NCBI RefSeq assembly: GCF_016461825.1
Contig: NZ_JAEMNU010000004.1
Location: 36,239 to 91,829, forward strand
Reading direction: 5' to 3'
DNA length: 55,591 nucleotides
Source of the DNA: Rugamonas violacea
Lineage (GTDB): Bacteria; Pseudomonadota; Gammaproteobacteria; Burkholderiales; Burkholderiaceae_D
Shown here: in pieces, positions 38,464 to 48,063 of the stretch
Position numbering within the stretch: the stretch's first letter is position 1
Layout of the letters: each line of letters begins with the position of its first letter
Translations under genes and position numbers: made by a program
The notes under the pieces: model-generated
Database searches by the model: none
Told to the model about the DNA's origin: nothing
Seen by the model: only the letters and a program-made list of their open reading frames with translations

Positions 38464-38492
38464 TTATCAGTGCATTGTCCTGAAACTATACT
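38464..38492 (+). promoter_or_regulatory. Candidate sigma-70 promoter of the pirin-ycaC unit
   Basis: TTATCA (38464-38469) and TATACT (38487-38492) are 17 bases apart in the LysR-pirin gap. The -10 element matches the consensus at five of six positions. Confidence 0.4.
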
Positions 38493-38535
38493 GTTACTTC
38501 GTAGCCAATATTGAGTCTACAGTAAGGAGAACAGC

Positions 38536-39396
38536 ATGAAAAGAGTCCTTGGTGTGTATAGCGCCCCACGCGGCCATTGGGTCGGCGACGGTTTCCCGGT
38601 GCGGTCGATGTTTTCCTATCAGGATCACGGCAAACAGCTCAGCCCCTTCCTGCTGCTCGACCATGCCGGTCCGGCCCAGTTCACCCCGACCAGCCGCCCG
38701 CGCGGCGTCGGTCAGCACCCGCATTGCGGCTTCGAAACGGTGACCATCGTCTACAAGGGCGAGGTGGCGCACCGCGATTCGACCGGCAAGGGCGGTGTGA
38801 TCGGCCCCGGCGACGTGCAATGGATGACGGCCGGTTCCGGCATCCTGCACGAGGAGTTCCATTCCGAGGCCTTCAGCCAGTCGGGCGGCGATTTGGAAAT
38901 GGTGCAACTGTGGGTCAACCTGCCGGCCAAGGACAAGATGACGGCGCCGGGCTACCAGGCCATCGAAGACCAGACGATCCCCAGCCTGGACCTGCCCGAC
39001 GGCGCCGGCACGGTGCGCGTGATCGCCGGCGAGTATGCCGGCAAGCGCGGCCCGGCCCGCACCTTCACGCCGATGAACGTGTTGGACCTGCGGCTGGCGA
39101 TGGGCAAGGCCAGCGAGCTGCCGATCGCCGCCGGCTGGACCTCGGCGCTGATCGTGCTGCACGGCACCGTGCTGGTCAACGGCGAGACCGTGGCCCACGA
39201 GGCGCAGATGGTGGTGCTCGACCGCAACGGCAGCGATGTGCTGATCGAGGCCAACAACGACGCCGTCGTCTTGCTGCTGAGCGGCGAGCCGATCGACGAG
39301 CCGGTGGTGGGACAGGGACCGTTCGTCATGAACAGCCGGGAGGAAATCGGCCAGGCCATCGCCGACTTCAACAGCGGCCGTTTCGGACAAATGTAA
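38536..39396 (+). CDS. Pirin family protein
   Basis: A 286-residue bicupin. The iron ligands of pirin are present: H61 and H63 in GQHPHCGFE, H105 and E107 in ILHEEFH. Bacterial pirins such as YhhW have quercetinase activity or act as redox sensors. AAGGAG precedes the ATG. It is followed by ycaC after 120 bases in the same direction; the pair is likely one transcript controlled by the divergent LysR regulator. Confidence 0.93.
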   Translation: MKRVLGVYSAPRGHWVGDGFPVRSMFSYQDHGKQLSPFLLLDHAGPAQFTPTSRPRGVGQHPHCGFETVTIVYKGEVAHRDSTGKGGVIGPGDVQWMTAGSGILHEEFHSEAFSQSGGDLEMVQLWVNLPAKDKMTAPGYQAIEDQTIPSLDLPDGAGTVRVIAGEYAGKRGPARTFTPMNVLDLRLAMGKASELPIAAGWTSALIVLHGTVLVNGETVAHEAQMVVLDRNGSDVLIEANNDAVVLLLSGEPIDEPVVGQGPFVMNSREEIGQAIADFNSGRFGQM

Positions 39397-39516
39397 CTTG
39401 CAGCAATGAAATGAGAGATTCGCCGCGTGAGCAAACACACGGCGGCCGGGCAGCCTGCGGCGAATTGGAACTGCCGCCCGCCGCCACATCGACATTTACC
39501 AAGAAAGAGTCATATC

Positions 39517-40143
39517 ATGAGCAAATCCTATTCCCGCCTAGACAAAGATCAAGTCGCCGTTCTGCTGGTGGACCACCAAGCCGGTTTGATGTCGCTGGTG
39601 CGCGACATCGACCCGGACAAGTTCAAGAACAATGTGCTGGCCCTGGCCGACATCGCCAAGTACTTCAATCTGCCGACCATTTTGACCACCAGCTTCGAGG
39701 ACGGCCCGAACGGCCCGCTGATGCCCGAGCTGAAGGAAATGTTCCCGGACGCGCCCTTCATCGCCCGTCCAGGCCAGATCAACGCCTGGGACAATGAGGA
39801 CTTCGTCAAGGCTGTCAAGGCCACCGGCAAGAAGCAGTTGCTGATCGCCGGCGTGGTCACCGAGGTGTGCGTGGCCTTCCCGACGCTGTCCGCGCTGGCC
39901 GAGGACTTCGAAGTGTTCGTCGTCACCGACGCCTCCGGCACCTTCAACGACATCACCCGTCTGGCCGCCTGGGACCGTATGACGGCCGGCGGCGCCCAGC
40001 TGATGAGCTGGTTCGGCGTGGCCGGCGAGCTGCACCGCGACTGGCGCAACGACGTGGTCGGCCTGGGCACGCTGTTCGCCAAGCATATCCCCGACTACCG
40101 CAACCTGATGACCAGCTACAACGCCGCTAGCGCCGTCAAGTAA
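39517..40143 (+). CDS. ycaC: Isochorismatase-family hydrolase YcaC
   Basis: A 208-residue cysteine hydrolase, the same length as E. coli YcaC, with near-identical blocks such as RPGQINAWDNEDFVKAVKAT and GVVTEVCVAFPTLSA. The probable nucleophile is C118 and the acidic catalytic residue D19 (LLVDHQAG). YcaC's physiological substrate is unknown. The start at 39517 follows AAGAAAGAG. A repeat cluster begins about 60 bases after the gene. Confidence 0.93.
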   Translation: MSKSYSRLDKDQVAVLLVDHQAGLMSLVRDIDPDKFKNNVLALADIAKYFNLPTILTTSFEDGPNGPLMPELKEMFPDAPFIARPGQINAWDNEDFVKAVKATGKKQLLIAGVVTEVCVAFPTLSALAEDFEVFVVTDASGTFNDITRLAAWDRMTAGGAQLMSWFGVAGELHRDWRNDVVGLGTLFAKHIPDYRNLMTSYNAASAVK

Positions 40144-40218
40144 GCGATGCACAGCGCCGCCGCCCGCGTTTCCGCCGGCGGCGGCCGCCCGGTTCCCTCT
40201 CCGGGGCCAGAGTCCACC

Positions 40219-40382
40219 GGGGTCAGTGCCGACATTCGGACACAGGCTCAGCAGTAGCGCCACCGCGCCACTGGGGTCAGCGCCACTGGGGTCAGTGCCG
40301 ACATTCGGACACAGACTCAGCAGTAGAGGATCGTTGACATAGCTTATGGTCGAGGTCGTGTCCGAATGTCGGCACTGACCCC
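40219..40382. repeat. Cluster of GGGGTCAGTGCCGACATTCGG repeats
   Basis: Two direct copies of a 39-base unit (40219-40257 and 40288-40326, each from GGGGTCAGTGCC to CTCAGCAGTAG) are followed by an inverted partial copy at 40358-40382 (GTGTCCGAATGTCGGCACTG and on). Further GACCCC/CTGACCCC fragments run to about 40420. This fills most of the 422-base gap between ycaC and the small membrane gene; no coding frame is credible here. The GGGGTCAG core is shared with the composite palindromes elsewhere in the window. Confidence 0.85.
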
Positions 40383-40565
40383 GCCGCTCCTTTGACCCCA
40401 CCGCTCCTGACCCCGTCGCTCTGCTGATGCCGGCTTTCCCTTCATCCCCCGAATCCCACCGTTAGTCGCCGCCACGCGCAGCTGGTCGCATGCCGCTTGT
40501 CGCTGCGCACGAGTCCTTTTACAGTGAGGCTGTTGATAACGCCTCATCTGATTCTGGAGCATCCC

Positions 40566-40766
40566 ATGCTGAGCTTTGTGTTGTGGTTGGTTTTACTGTT
40601 CCTGTGCTGGCCGCTGGCCTTGCTGGCCCTGCTGCTGTATCCGCTGCTGTGGCTGTTGTTGCTGCCGTTCAGACTGCTCGGGATAGGTGTCGACGCGGTG
40701 TTCGAGCTGCTGCGCGCGATTGTCATGCTGCCGGCGCGCATCTTGCGCGGCACGCCCGGGCGCTAA
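40566..40766 (+). CDS. Small hydrophobic membrane protein
   Basis: A 66-residue protein, almost all hydrophobic: one long or two short helices over residues 2-36 rich in Leu and Trp (LLLYPLLWLLLLPFRLLGIG), then an amphipathic segment and a basic end (LPARILRGTPGR). CTGGAGC is before the ATG. The family is not recognised; small proteins of this kind are frequent in Oxalobacteraceae genomes. It is in convergent orientation with pldA. Confidence 0.6.
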   Translation: MLSFVLWLVLLFLCWPLALLALLLYPLLWLLLLPFRLLGIGVDAVFELLRAIVMLPARILRGTPGR

Positions 40767-40812
40767 GCGTCCCGGCGAACGTCGGCGACGGCGGCCACGG
40801 CCGCCGTTTGCC

Positions 40813-41880
40813 TTAAAAATCGATCAGGAAACCCGCACCCAGCGATTTTTGCGAGTAGTTGTAGTCGACCAGGCTTTGGCCGTAGCCGCTGAACGCCTGC
40901 AGATAACCCTTCAGATTGGCCGTCATCGGGAAGGCCCAGCCCAACTGCAAGGAGCCGTGGCGCTTCTGGAAGTTGCGCCGGCCCGTCACGGACAGCTCGT
41001 GGCCGTCGAAGCGGTAGGTGGCGCGCAGGTCGCCATGGCCCATGTAGTCGACGATGTCGAGGTTGTCGTTGTTCGACCGGGCGTTGTCCAAACGCTTCCA
41101 CAGGCGCAGCGCCAGCGCCAGATCGCCGTGCTCGGCGCCAATTTCCGCATACACCCGGTTCCAGCTGCGCGACAAGGTCGAGGTCTGGCCGTTCGACTGG
41201 TGCACCGCGCCCAACGCGGCGTAGCGGATGTCCAGGCCGGGCAGCTTGAGGGCCAGCGGCGTGGTCAGCATCAATTCGGGCTGGTAGTTGGTTTCGCGGA
41301 AGGGGCTGGAGGCGGCCCGGTTGTAGGCCTGCCAGTAACTTTGCTGGGTGTAGCCGAACCACAGGTCGATCGGCGTGCTCAGCAACTGCTCGATCATCTT
41401 CATCTTGAAGCTGATCTGGTAGGTCAGCTCGGTGTGCTGGGATTCCAGGCCGGCCGGCGTGAAATCCTTGAACGGACCGTCGTTCGAGCTGGTGCTGTAG
41501 TTGGCCAGCAGCAGGTAGTTGTCGCGGTGCGGACGGAAATTGAACACGCCGCGCTTGGCCGGCTGGTCCAGCTCCCACCATTGCACCATGCGCGAGATGG
41601 ACGCCTCGGGCGGGATGGTGGTGACGGCGGCCACGGCGGCCGGCATCACCGGCGTCAGCGGCGCCGCCGGCTGGGTCGAGGCCGGCGCATCGGCGACGGC
41701 GTTGATGATGGCCACGGCGCCGTCGGGCGCCGCCTTGGCCAGCGCGTCGTAGCAGGCCAGGCGGGCGCTGGCGTCGCCCAGCACCGAACAGCGTTCCAGG
41801 CGGATGCTCAGTTCGTTGGAGTGGGCCAGCGGCGCCAAGGCGAGGCCGGCGAGCAGCAGGGGGAGTGCGGATGGTTTCAT
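40813..41880 (-). CDS. pldA: Outer-membrane phospholipase A
   Basis: A 355-residue OmpLA-type enzyme that hydrolyses phospholipids in the outer leaflet of the outer membrane and helps keep lipid asymmetry. A signal peptide covers about 1-21 (LLLAGLALAPLAHS). A short N-terminal module with LERCSVLGDASARLACYDAL precedes the 12-strand barrel from about residue 100. The catalytic residues are H227, S229 and N241 in the block HQSNGQTSTLSRSWN, with the same spacing as H142, S144 and N156 of E. coli. It is divergent from the fusA paralogue. Confidence 0.93.
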   Translation of the reverse strand: MKPSALPLLLAGLALAPLAHSNELSIRLERCSVLGDASARLACYDALAKAAPDGAVAIINAVADAPASTQPAAPLTPVMPAAVAAVTTIPPEASISRMVQWWELDQPAKRGVFNFRPHRDNYLLLANYSTSSNDGPFKDFTPAGLESQHTELTYQISFKMKMIEQLLSTPIDLWFGYTQQSYWQAYNRAASSPFRETNYQPELMLTTPLALKLPGLDIRYAALGAVHQSNGQTSTLSRSWNRVYAEIGAEHGDLALALRLWKRLDNARSNNDNLDIVDYMGHGDLRATYRFDGHELSVTGRRNFQKRHGSLQLGWAFPMTANLKGYLQAFSGYGQSLVDYNYSQKSLGAGFLIDF

Positions 41881-42031
41881 CGGGTTGGTCTATAGAAATT
41901 CGGGAAATATTGCATGTCACTTATACACCGCCGGAGAGTATATTGACTAGAGGAAAAATCCGGCGCACGCCAGGACACCCCATTGCGGGCTTGAAATCGG
42001 CCATGTACGCCATACCTGGGTTTTCCTTTAC

Positions 42032-42040
42032 TGTTAGAAT
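42032..42040 (+). promoter_or_regulatory. Extended -10 promoter element of fusA paralogue
   Basis: TGTTAGAAT lies 49 bases before the start codon, matching TGn plus a -10 hexamer TAGAAT. No good -35 hexamer was found, consistent with an extended -10 promoter. Confidence 0.4.
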
Positions 42041-42088
42041 TTAGGCACGACCCGCCGTCGTCGACGGCCGCCGTCCAAGGAGATTGTG

Positions 42089-44200
<2,112 letters not shown>

Positions 44201-44280
44201 GCCGGCTTACACCTGGGCGGCGTGCCACAGGAGCGGATTCAGAGTCCGTTGACGCCGTGTTCGGCTTATCAATAAAAACA

Positions 44281-44313
44281 AGGACTTAGATGAAAATCTA
44301 AGTCCTTTTTTCT
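44281..44313 (+). terminator. Rho-independent terminator after fusA
   Basis: AGGACTTAGA and TCTAAGTCCT pair perfectly around a six-base loop and are followed by six T. It is a strong terminator 80 bases after the fusA stop. Confidence 0.9.
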
Positions 44314-44491
44314 TTATAATTTTTCTCATGTAGGCGCCATGTAGGTTTTTGGGAAGATTATACTTATCCGCTTCAGCATGAAATGTTTCCATCGGTAATT
44401 GTTCTTCTTGGCGCTGGTGAGTTAGGATGTTGCCTGAGTATTCCTACCGCCGCCGCCACCATTCTCGTAAGGCGCAGCCAAGTGCATCGTG

Positions 44492-44686
44492 GCTATGTGA
44501 GTATCTGGCTGACCTCTACCATGAGAATGCAACGCCACGAAGCTGCAATGCCGTGCAGTTGACCTGAAGTCAGTTCTCGACCAAGACCCGTCATTCCCGC
44601 GTAGGCGGGAATCCATACGCCGCTTGTTTGAATACTCAGCATGGGTTCCCGCTTTCGCGGGAACGACGACTGGCAGCTTTGGGGCG
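44492..44686 (+). repeat. 195-bp inverted repeat, copy A
   Basis: It matches the reverse complement of 54970-55164 over exactly 195 bases; I count three mismatches by eye. It holds the last 23 codons of a gene that is intact at 55089-55307, then a TCGTTCC-type repeat (about 44591-44674). Confidence 0.9.
44496..44567 (+). pseudogene. Truncated 3' end of the DUF7661-like gene
   Basis: Reads CEYLADLYHENATPRSCNAV and ends QLT-stop, identical to the C-terminus of the protein at 55089-55307 except S for N. Upstream of 44492 the similarity ends abruptly, with no start codon or rest of the gene. It is a fragment left by recombination between repeats. Confidence 0.85.
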
Positions 44687-44958
44687 AAAACGGGTCTTCG
44701 AAAAGCAAATTGGACGTATAAGTGATTGTCGTACTTCTTGAACTAAGACACGGCTGGTATCTTGTTGCCATTGAAAAATATTTTCAACTTACCAAGCGCG
44801 TTGGCGCGAAAGATGTTGATCAGCATTTCGGTCGAGTCAAGGTCATATGCATCGCTAGCAGCTTTACGGACTCATGCTCCGCTGGAACTGCGTGCCGGCC
44901 GGTCCGCCTCAGCGCTGAAGGCCCATCTTGCTGACGGCCGCCAGCCCGACATTCCAGC
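44687..44958. other. Unassigned stretch after copy A of the inverted repeat
   Basis: Within the 758-base gap 44201-44958 that also holds the fusA terminator and the pseudogene, this part has two short open frames (44722-44934 and 44762-45019). Neither has a ribosome site or family resemblance, and the second runs into the next gene. The composition is more AT-rich than average until about 44870. I see no gene here; it may be decayed mobile DNA. Confidence 0.3.
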
Positions 44959-45474
44959 TTATTCCCAAGCCTTCACCTTGCACTGCACCGACAGGGCGCC
45001 GTACAGGCGATCCTTATAGCTGGGCACCAGCGCCACGTTCACGCCAACCCGCTGATATTCAAAGCTGAGCATCGGCACAACCGCCGGGAACCAGCCGCCG
45101 TCGTGCATCTTCGGATAGCCGCTGAAAGCGCCCGCCACCACGCCCACGCGCACTGGGCCGACGGCAAACGGCTGGTAGTAAACCCCGGCGTAATTCGAAT
45201 AGGCGCGGTCGCTATTGTAGAAACGCCCGGCGGTGGCCGAGGCGACGCTGGAGAAACGGTATTCGACGCCGATGCCGGGGTTGCTGTTGTTCAGGTTCTT
45301 GTCGCGCTGAAAATGGTAGGAGTAGAAGCCGGCGTTGAGCCACACCTCGGACAACGGTTTGGACTCGACGGTATGGAACAGCTCGCCAGAGTCGGCCCGC
45401 GCACCGCAGGCGGCGGTGGCGAGCAACAGCAGGGCGCCGAAGCGGGCGGCGGACAAAGTAGCGGATGATGTCAT
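44959..45474 (-). CDS. Small predicted outer-membrane beta-barrel protein
   Basis: A 171-residue protein with a signal peptide (FGALLLLATAACGARA; cleavage near residue 27) and alternating aromatic strands such as WLNAGFYSYHFQRDK, NPGIGVEYRFSS and SNYAGVYYQPFAVG. It resembles small barrels of the PagP/PagL size class in Burkholderiales. A lipid A acyl-transfer or deacylation role is a guess; no catalytic residues can be named. Its end lies close to the decayed stretch that follows the repeat. Confidence 0.65.
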   Translation of the reverse strand: MTSSATLSAARFGALLLLATAACGARADSGELFHTVESKPLSEVWLNAGFYSYHFQRDKNLNNSNPGIGVEYRFSSVASATAGRFYNSDRAYSNYAGVYYQPFAVGPVRVGVVAGAFSGYPKMHDGGWFPAVVPMLSFEYQRVGVNVALVPSYKDRLYGALSVQCKVKAWE

Positions 45475-45576
45475 CGGTTTGGTTTCTCAAGTGATGGGGG
45501 CCGGCGGCGTCAGCGATTATAGCCAATTGCCGGCCGCAAAAGGAGTGGCGTCGTCACCCCAAAGCCTGGCCGAATG

Positions 45577-46659
45577 TTAGATGACGATGCGCCAGCCGCG
45601 CGCCGCGAACCAGCGCATCAACAGCCAGAAGGCGCCGGTAAACACCAGCGCAAACAGCAGCGACGGCAGGTAGGCGCCAAAGAACACCGTCAACGGAGCG
45701 AACAGGGCTTTATAAAGCGGCGCCATCAGACCGCTGCCTTCGAGCAAGCAGGTCGCCAGCCAAGAGCCGGCATACGCGGCGATGGCGTTGACGCCCAGGC
45801 TGCGGCCCAGCGCCGGCCAGCCGCGCCGGTCGATCAACTGGTGTGCGGCGAGCACGGCGAGCAGGCCGAAGCCGCCCGTCCACAGCACGAAGGACGAGGT
45901 CCACAGTTGCTTGTTGAAGGGCAGCACCAAGGACCACAAGGCGCCCAAGGCCAGCGCACCGAGCGCCGCCATGCCCAGTTTGTGCAACTGGCCGCTGCGC
46001 AACCAGGCACCGGCGCGCACGCCCAGCAGCACGGTGGCCAGCGCCGGCAGGGTGGACAACACGCCCTCCGGATCATGCGCCAGGCCGCTGGCGGCGTCGT
46101 ATTGGTAGGCCAGGCGGCCGAGCAGGGCGGTGTCGACGCGGTCGGCCAGGTTCAGCCCCGGCAGCAGAGAACCGCCCCAGGTCAGCAGCCCCCAGTAGCC
46201 GAGCAGGATGGCGGCGAAGGCGGCCCACTGCCGGCGCGCGTCGCGCAGGTAGATGGCCGCCAGGCCGGCGGCGCCGAAACAGATGCCTATCCTTTGCAGC
46301 ACGCCCATCAGGCGAAAGCCGCGTCCATTCAGCAGCAGCGTGGCGGCCAGGTGCAGCGCCAGGCCGAGCAGCACGATGCGCCCGCCGCGCAGCAACACGC
46401 TGCGCGCCAGCGGTCCCGGCGCGGCGCCGGCGTCGAGCGGCCGGCCCAGCGCCAGTTCGATCGAGATGCCGACGATCAGCAGAAAGAAAGGGAAGATGAA
46501 GTCGGCCGGCGTGCAGCCGTGCCATTCGGCGTGTTCCAGCCAAGTATAGACGTGGCCCCAGTCGCCGGCGTCGTTGACGACCAGCATGGCGGCGACGGTC
46601 AGGCCGCGCAGCGCGTCGATCGAGGTGATGCGGGTATTGCTTGCTATTGATGCTTGCAT
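45577..46659 (-). CDS. nagX: NagX-like membrane acyltransferase (DUF5009/HGSNAT family), paralogue 1
   Basis: A 360-residue multi-spanning membrane protein related to heparan-alpha-glucosaminide N-acetyltransferase. The N-terminal signature SIDALRGLTVAAMLVVND and the EHAEWHGCTPADFIFPFFLL block hold the probable active histidine of the family. Around ten helices are likely. In Shewanella and relatives nagX accompanies N-acetylglucosamine use. The gene is 34 bases after its paralogue in the same direction; together with the TonB receptor upstream they probably form an amino-sugar or chitooligosaccharide unit (inference). Confidence 0.83.
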   Translation of the reverse strand: MQASIASNTRITSIDALRGLTVAAMLVVNDAGDWGHVYTWLEHAEWHGCTPADFIFPFFLLIVGISIELALGRPLDAGAAPGPLARSVLLRGGRIVLLGLALHLAATLLLNGRGFRLMGVLQRIGICFGAAGLAAIYLRDARRQWAAFAAILLGYWGLLTWGGSLLPGLNLADRVDTALLGRLAYQYDAASGLAHDPEGVLSTLPALATVLLGVRAGAWLRSGQLHKLGMAALGALALGALWSLVLPFNKQLWTSSFVLWTGGFGLLAVLAAHQLIDRRGWPALGRSLGVNAIAAYAGSWLATCLLEGSGLMAPLYKALFAPLTVFFGAYLPSLLFALVFTGAFWLLMRWFAARGWRIVI

Positions 46660-46693
46660 GATTGAAAACGAATAAGTGGATGAAAAGGCCGCG

Positions 46694-47935
46694 CTACAGT
46701 TGCAAGCGGATCTGCAGGCGGTTCAGGCCGCGCACCAGGTAGAGCACGGCGACGGCGTAGGCGAGCGACCACAACAGTCCCGGCAGGCCGGCATTGAGGG
46801 CGTCCGGCAGGCCGATGTGAAGGTATTGCAGCAGCGCGTAGACGATGTAGGGAATGATGTAGGCGAGCAGGGGATTGGCCGCCGCCGGACGGAAGAAACC
46901 GGTCCAGCCTTGCACCTGGCGCAGGTCGATCAGCCAATACAGCAGGCCGAACAGCAGCACGCAGATGGCCGCGCTGTACAGCGCCCAGCTCGGCGTGGCG
47001 TAAATCTTCGAGATGCCAAAATATGGTCGCAGCAGCCAGGCGGCGCCGGCCAAGGTCAGCGCCAACGCGGCGGCCAAGGCGTAGCGGCGCGCGCCGGCAT
47101 TGCCGTCGAGACGCTGGAAGAACAGCAGGCTGGTGCACACGCCGGCCAGGGCGATGGCCGTGTGGATGGCGTTTTCCGCCTGGCCGGCCAGCAGCCGCGC
47201 CAGCGGCGACCAGGCTTCGGCCCGGCCGTGGCTGACACAATACCAGGCGACGCACGCCGCCAGCGCGCCCAACAGCGACAGCAGGCGGCCGCGCGCCAGC
47301 GTGTGACACAGGCTGGCGTACAGATAGGCCCAGCCGATCAGGCCGAGGATGCCCCACCATTGCGGCGTCAGGCCTTCGTTGCCGTCCGGGCCGGCGCGGT
47401 AGATCGTGGCCAGCCACAGCAGTAGCGCCAGGCCGGCCAGGCGCAGCGCCTTGCCCCATGCCGGATGGTCGAAGCGGTAGACGTTCCACAGCAGGATGGC
47501 GGCGGCGTAGAACAGCAGGCTCCACAGGTGGATCGACATGCCCATCGCCGCCTCGTTGTAGCCGCCCTCGGCGTTGACCATGAACACGCCCAGCACCAGC
47601 AGTCCGGTGGCGCGCGCCAGCATGTGGCCTTGCAGGCGCCAGGCGCCGTCGCCGGCGGCCAGGCGCTGCGCCACGGCGAAGGGGATGGACATGCCGACGA
47701 TGAACAGGAAGGCGGGGAAGACCACGTCGGGGAAGGTCATGCCATCGAGCTCGGCGGGGGCGTGGTCCAGCCAGGCCGGCATGCCGCGCACACCGGCCAG
47801 CGCGTTGACGAAGATCATCACCAGGATGGTCAGGCCGCGCATGGCGTCGATGGCCAGCACGCGGCGCGCCGGCAGGGTGCCGGGCTGGGCCTGTGGCGGC
47901 GCGACGGCGAGGCCGGGATGGGTGATGGAATTCAT
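46694..47935 (-). CDS. NagX-like membrane acyltransferase, paralogue 2
   Basis: A 413-residue member of the same family as the next gene: AIDAMRGLTILVMIFVNALA, then LDHAPAELDGMTFPDVVFP, then FLFIVGMSIPFAVAQ. The family histidine is kept. It is about 50 residues longer than the downstream paralogue. The start at 47935 follows CGGAGCAC; a longer frame would start within the repeat at 47953-48038. Two tandem paralogues suggest different sugar or acyl specificities. Confidence 0.8.
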   Translation of the reverse strand: MNSITHPGLAVAPPQAQPGTLPARRVLAIDAMRGLTILVMIFVNALAGVRGMPAWLDHAPAELDGMTFPDVVFPAFLFIVGMSIPFAVAQRLAAGDGAWRLQGHMLARATGLLVLGVFMVNAEGGYNEAAMGMSIHLWSLLFYAAAILLWNVYRFDHPAWGKALRLAGLALLLWLATIYRAGPDGNEGLTPQWWGILGLIGWAYLYASLCHTLARGRLLSLLGALAACVAWYCVSHGRAEAWSPLARLLAGQAENAIHTAIALAGVCTSLLFFQRLDGNAGARRYALAAALALTLAGAAWLLRPYFGISKIYATPSWALYSAAICVLLFGLLYWLIDLRQVQGWTGFFRPAAANPLLAYIIPYIVYALLQYLHIGLPDALNAGLPGLLWSLAYAVAVLYLVRGLNRLQIRLQL

Positions 47936-47952
47936 AAGTGCTCCGGTGAAAC

Positions 47953-48038
47953 AAAAACCACCCAGCGGCAAAGAGCCGGGGTCGGACCCGCTGCGCCAAG
48001 GCGGGGAGCCCGACCCCAGTCCTTGCCTGTGGGTTTTC
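47953..48038. repeat. GGGGTC composite palindrome, copy 4
   Basis: The arms are AAAAACCACCCAGCGGC and GCCTGTGGGTTTTC. The core is GGGGTCGGACCC, then a longer spacer (GCTGCGCCAAGGCGGGGA) instead of the usual few bases, then GCCCGACCCC. It separates the TonB receptor gene from the acyltransferases. Confidence 0.8.
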
Positions 48039-48063
48039 TCAACTTAGCTGCGTCGGGATCGAA

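Noticed and set aside
40143..40440. CRISPR-like array
   Set aside because: Only two direct units with one 30-base gap and an inverted copy; no cas genes and no regular spacers.
44207..44392. 61-codon minus-strand frame after fusA
   Set aside because: It contains the fusA terminator hairpin and has no family resemblance.
44722..44934. 70-codon frame between the inverted repeat and the outer-membrane protein gene
   Set aside because: No ribosome site, no recognisable family, and a composition change midway; treated as non-coding or decayed.
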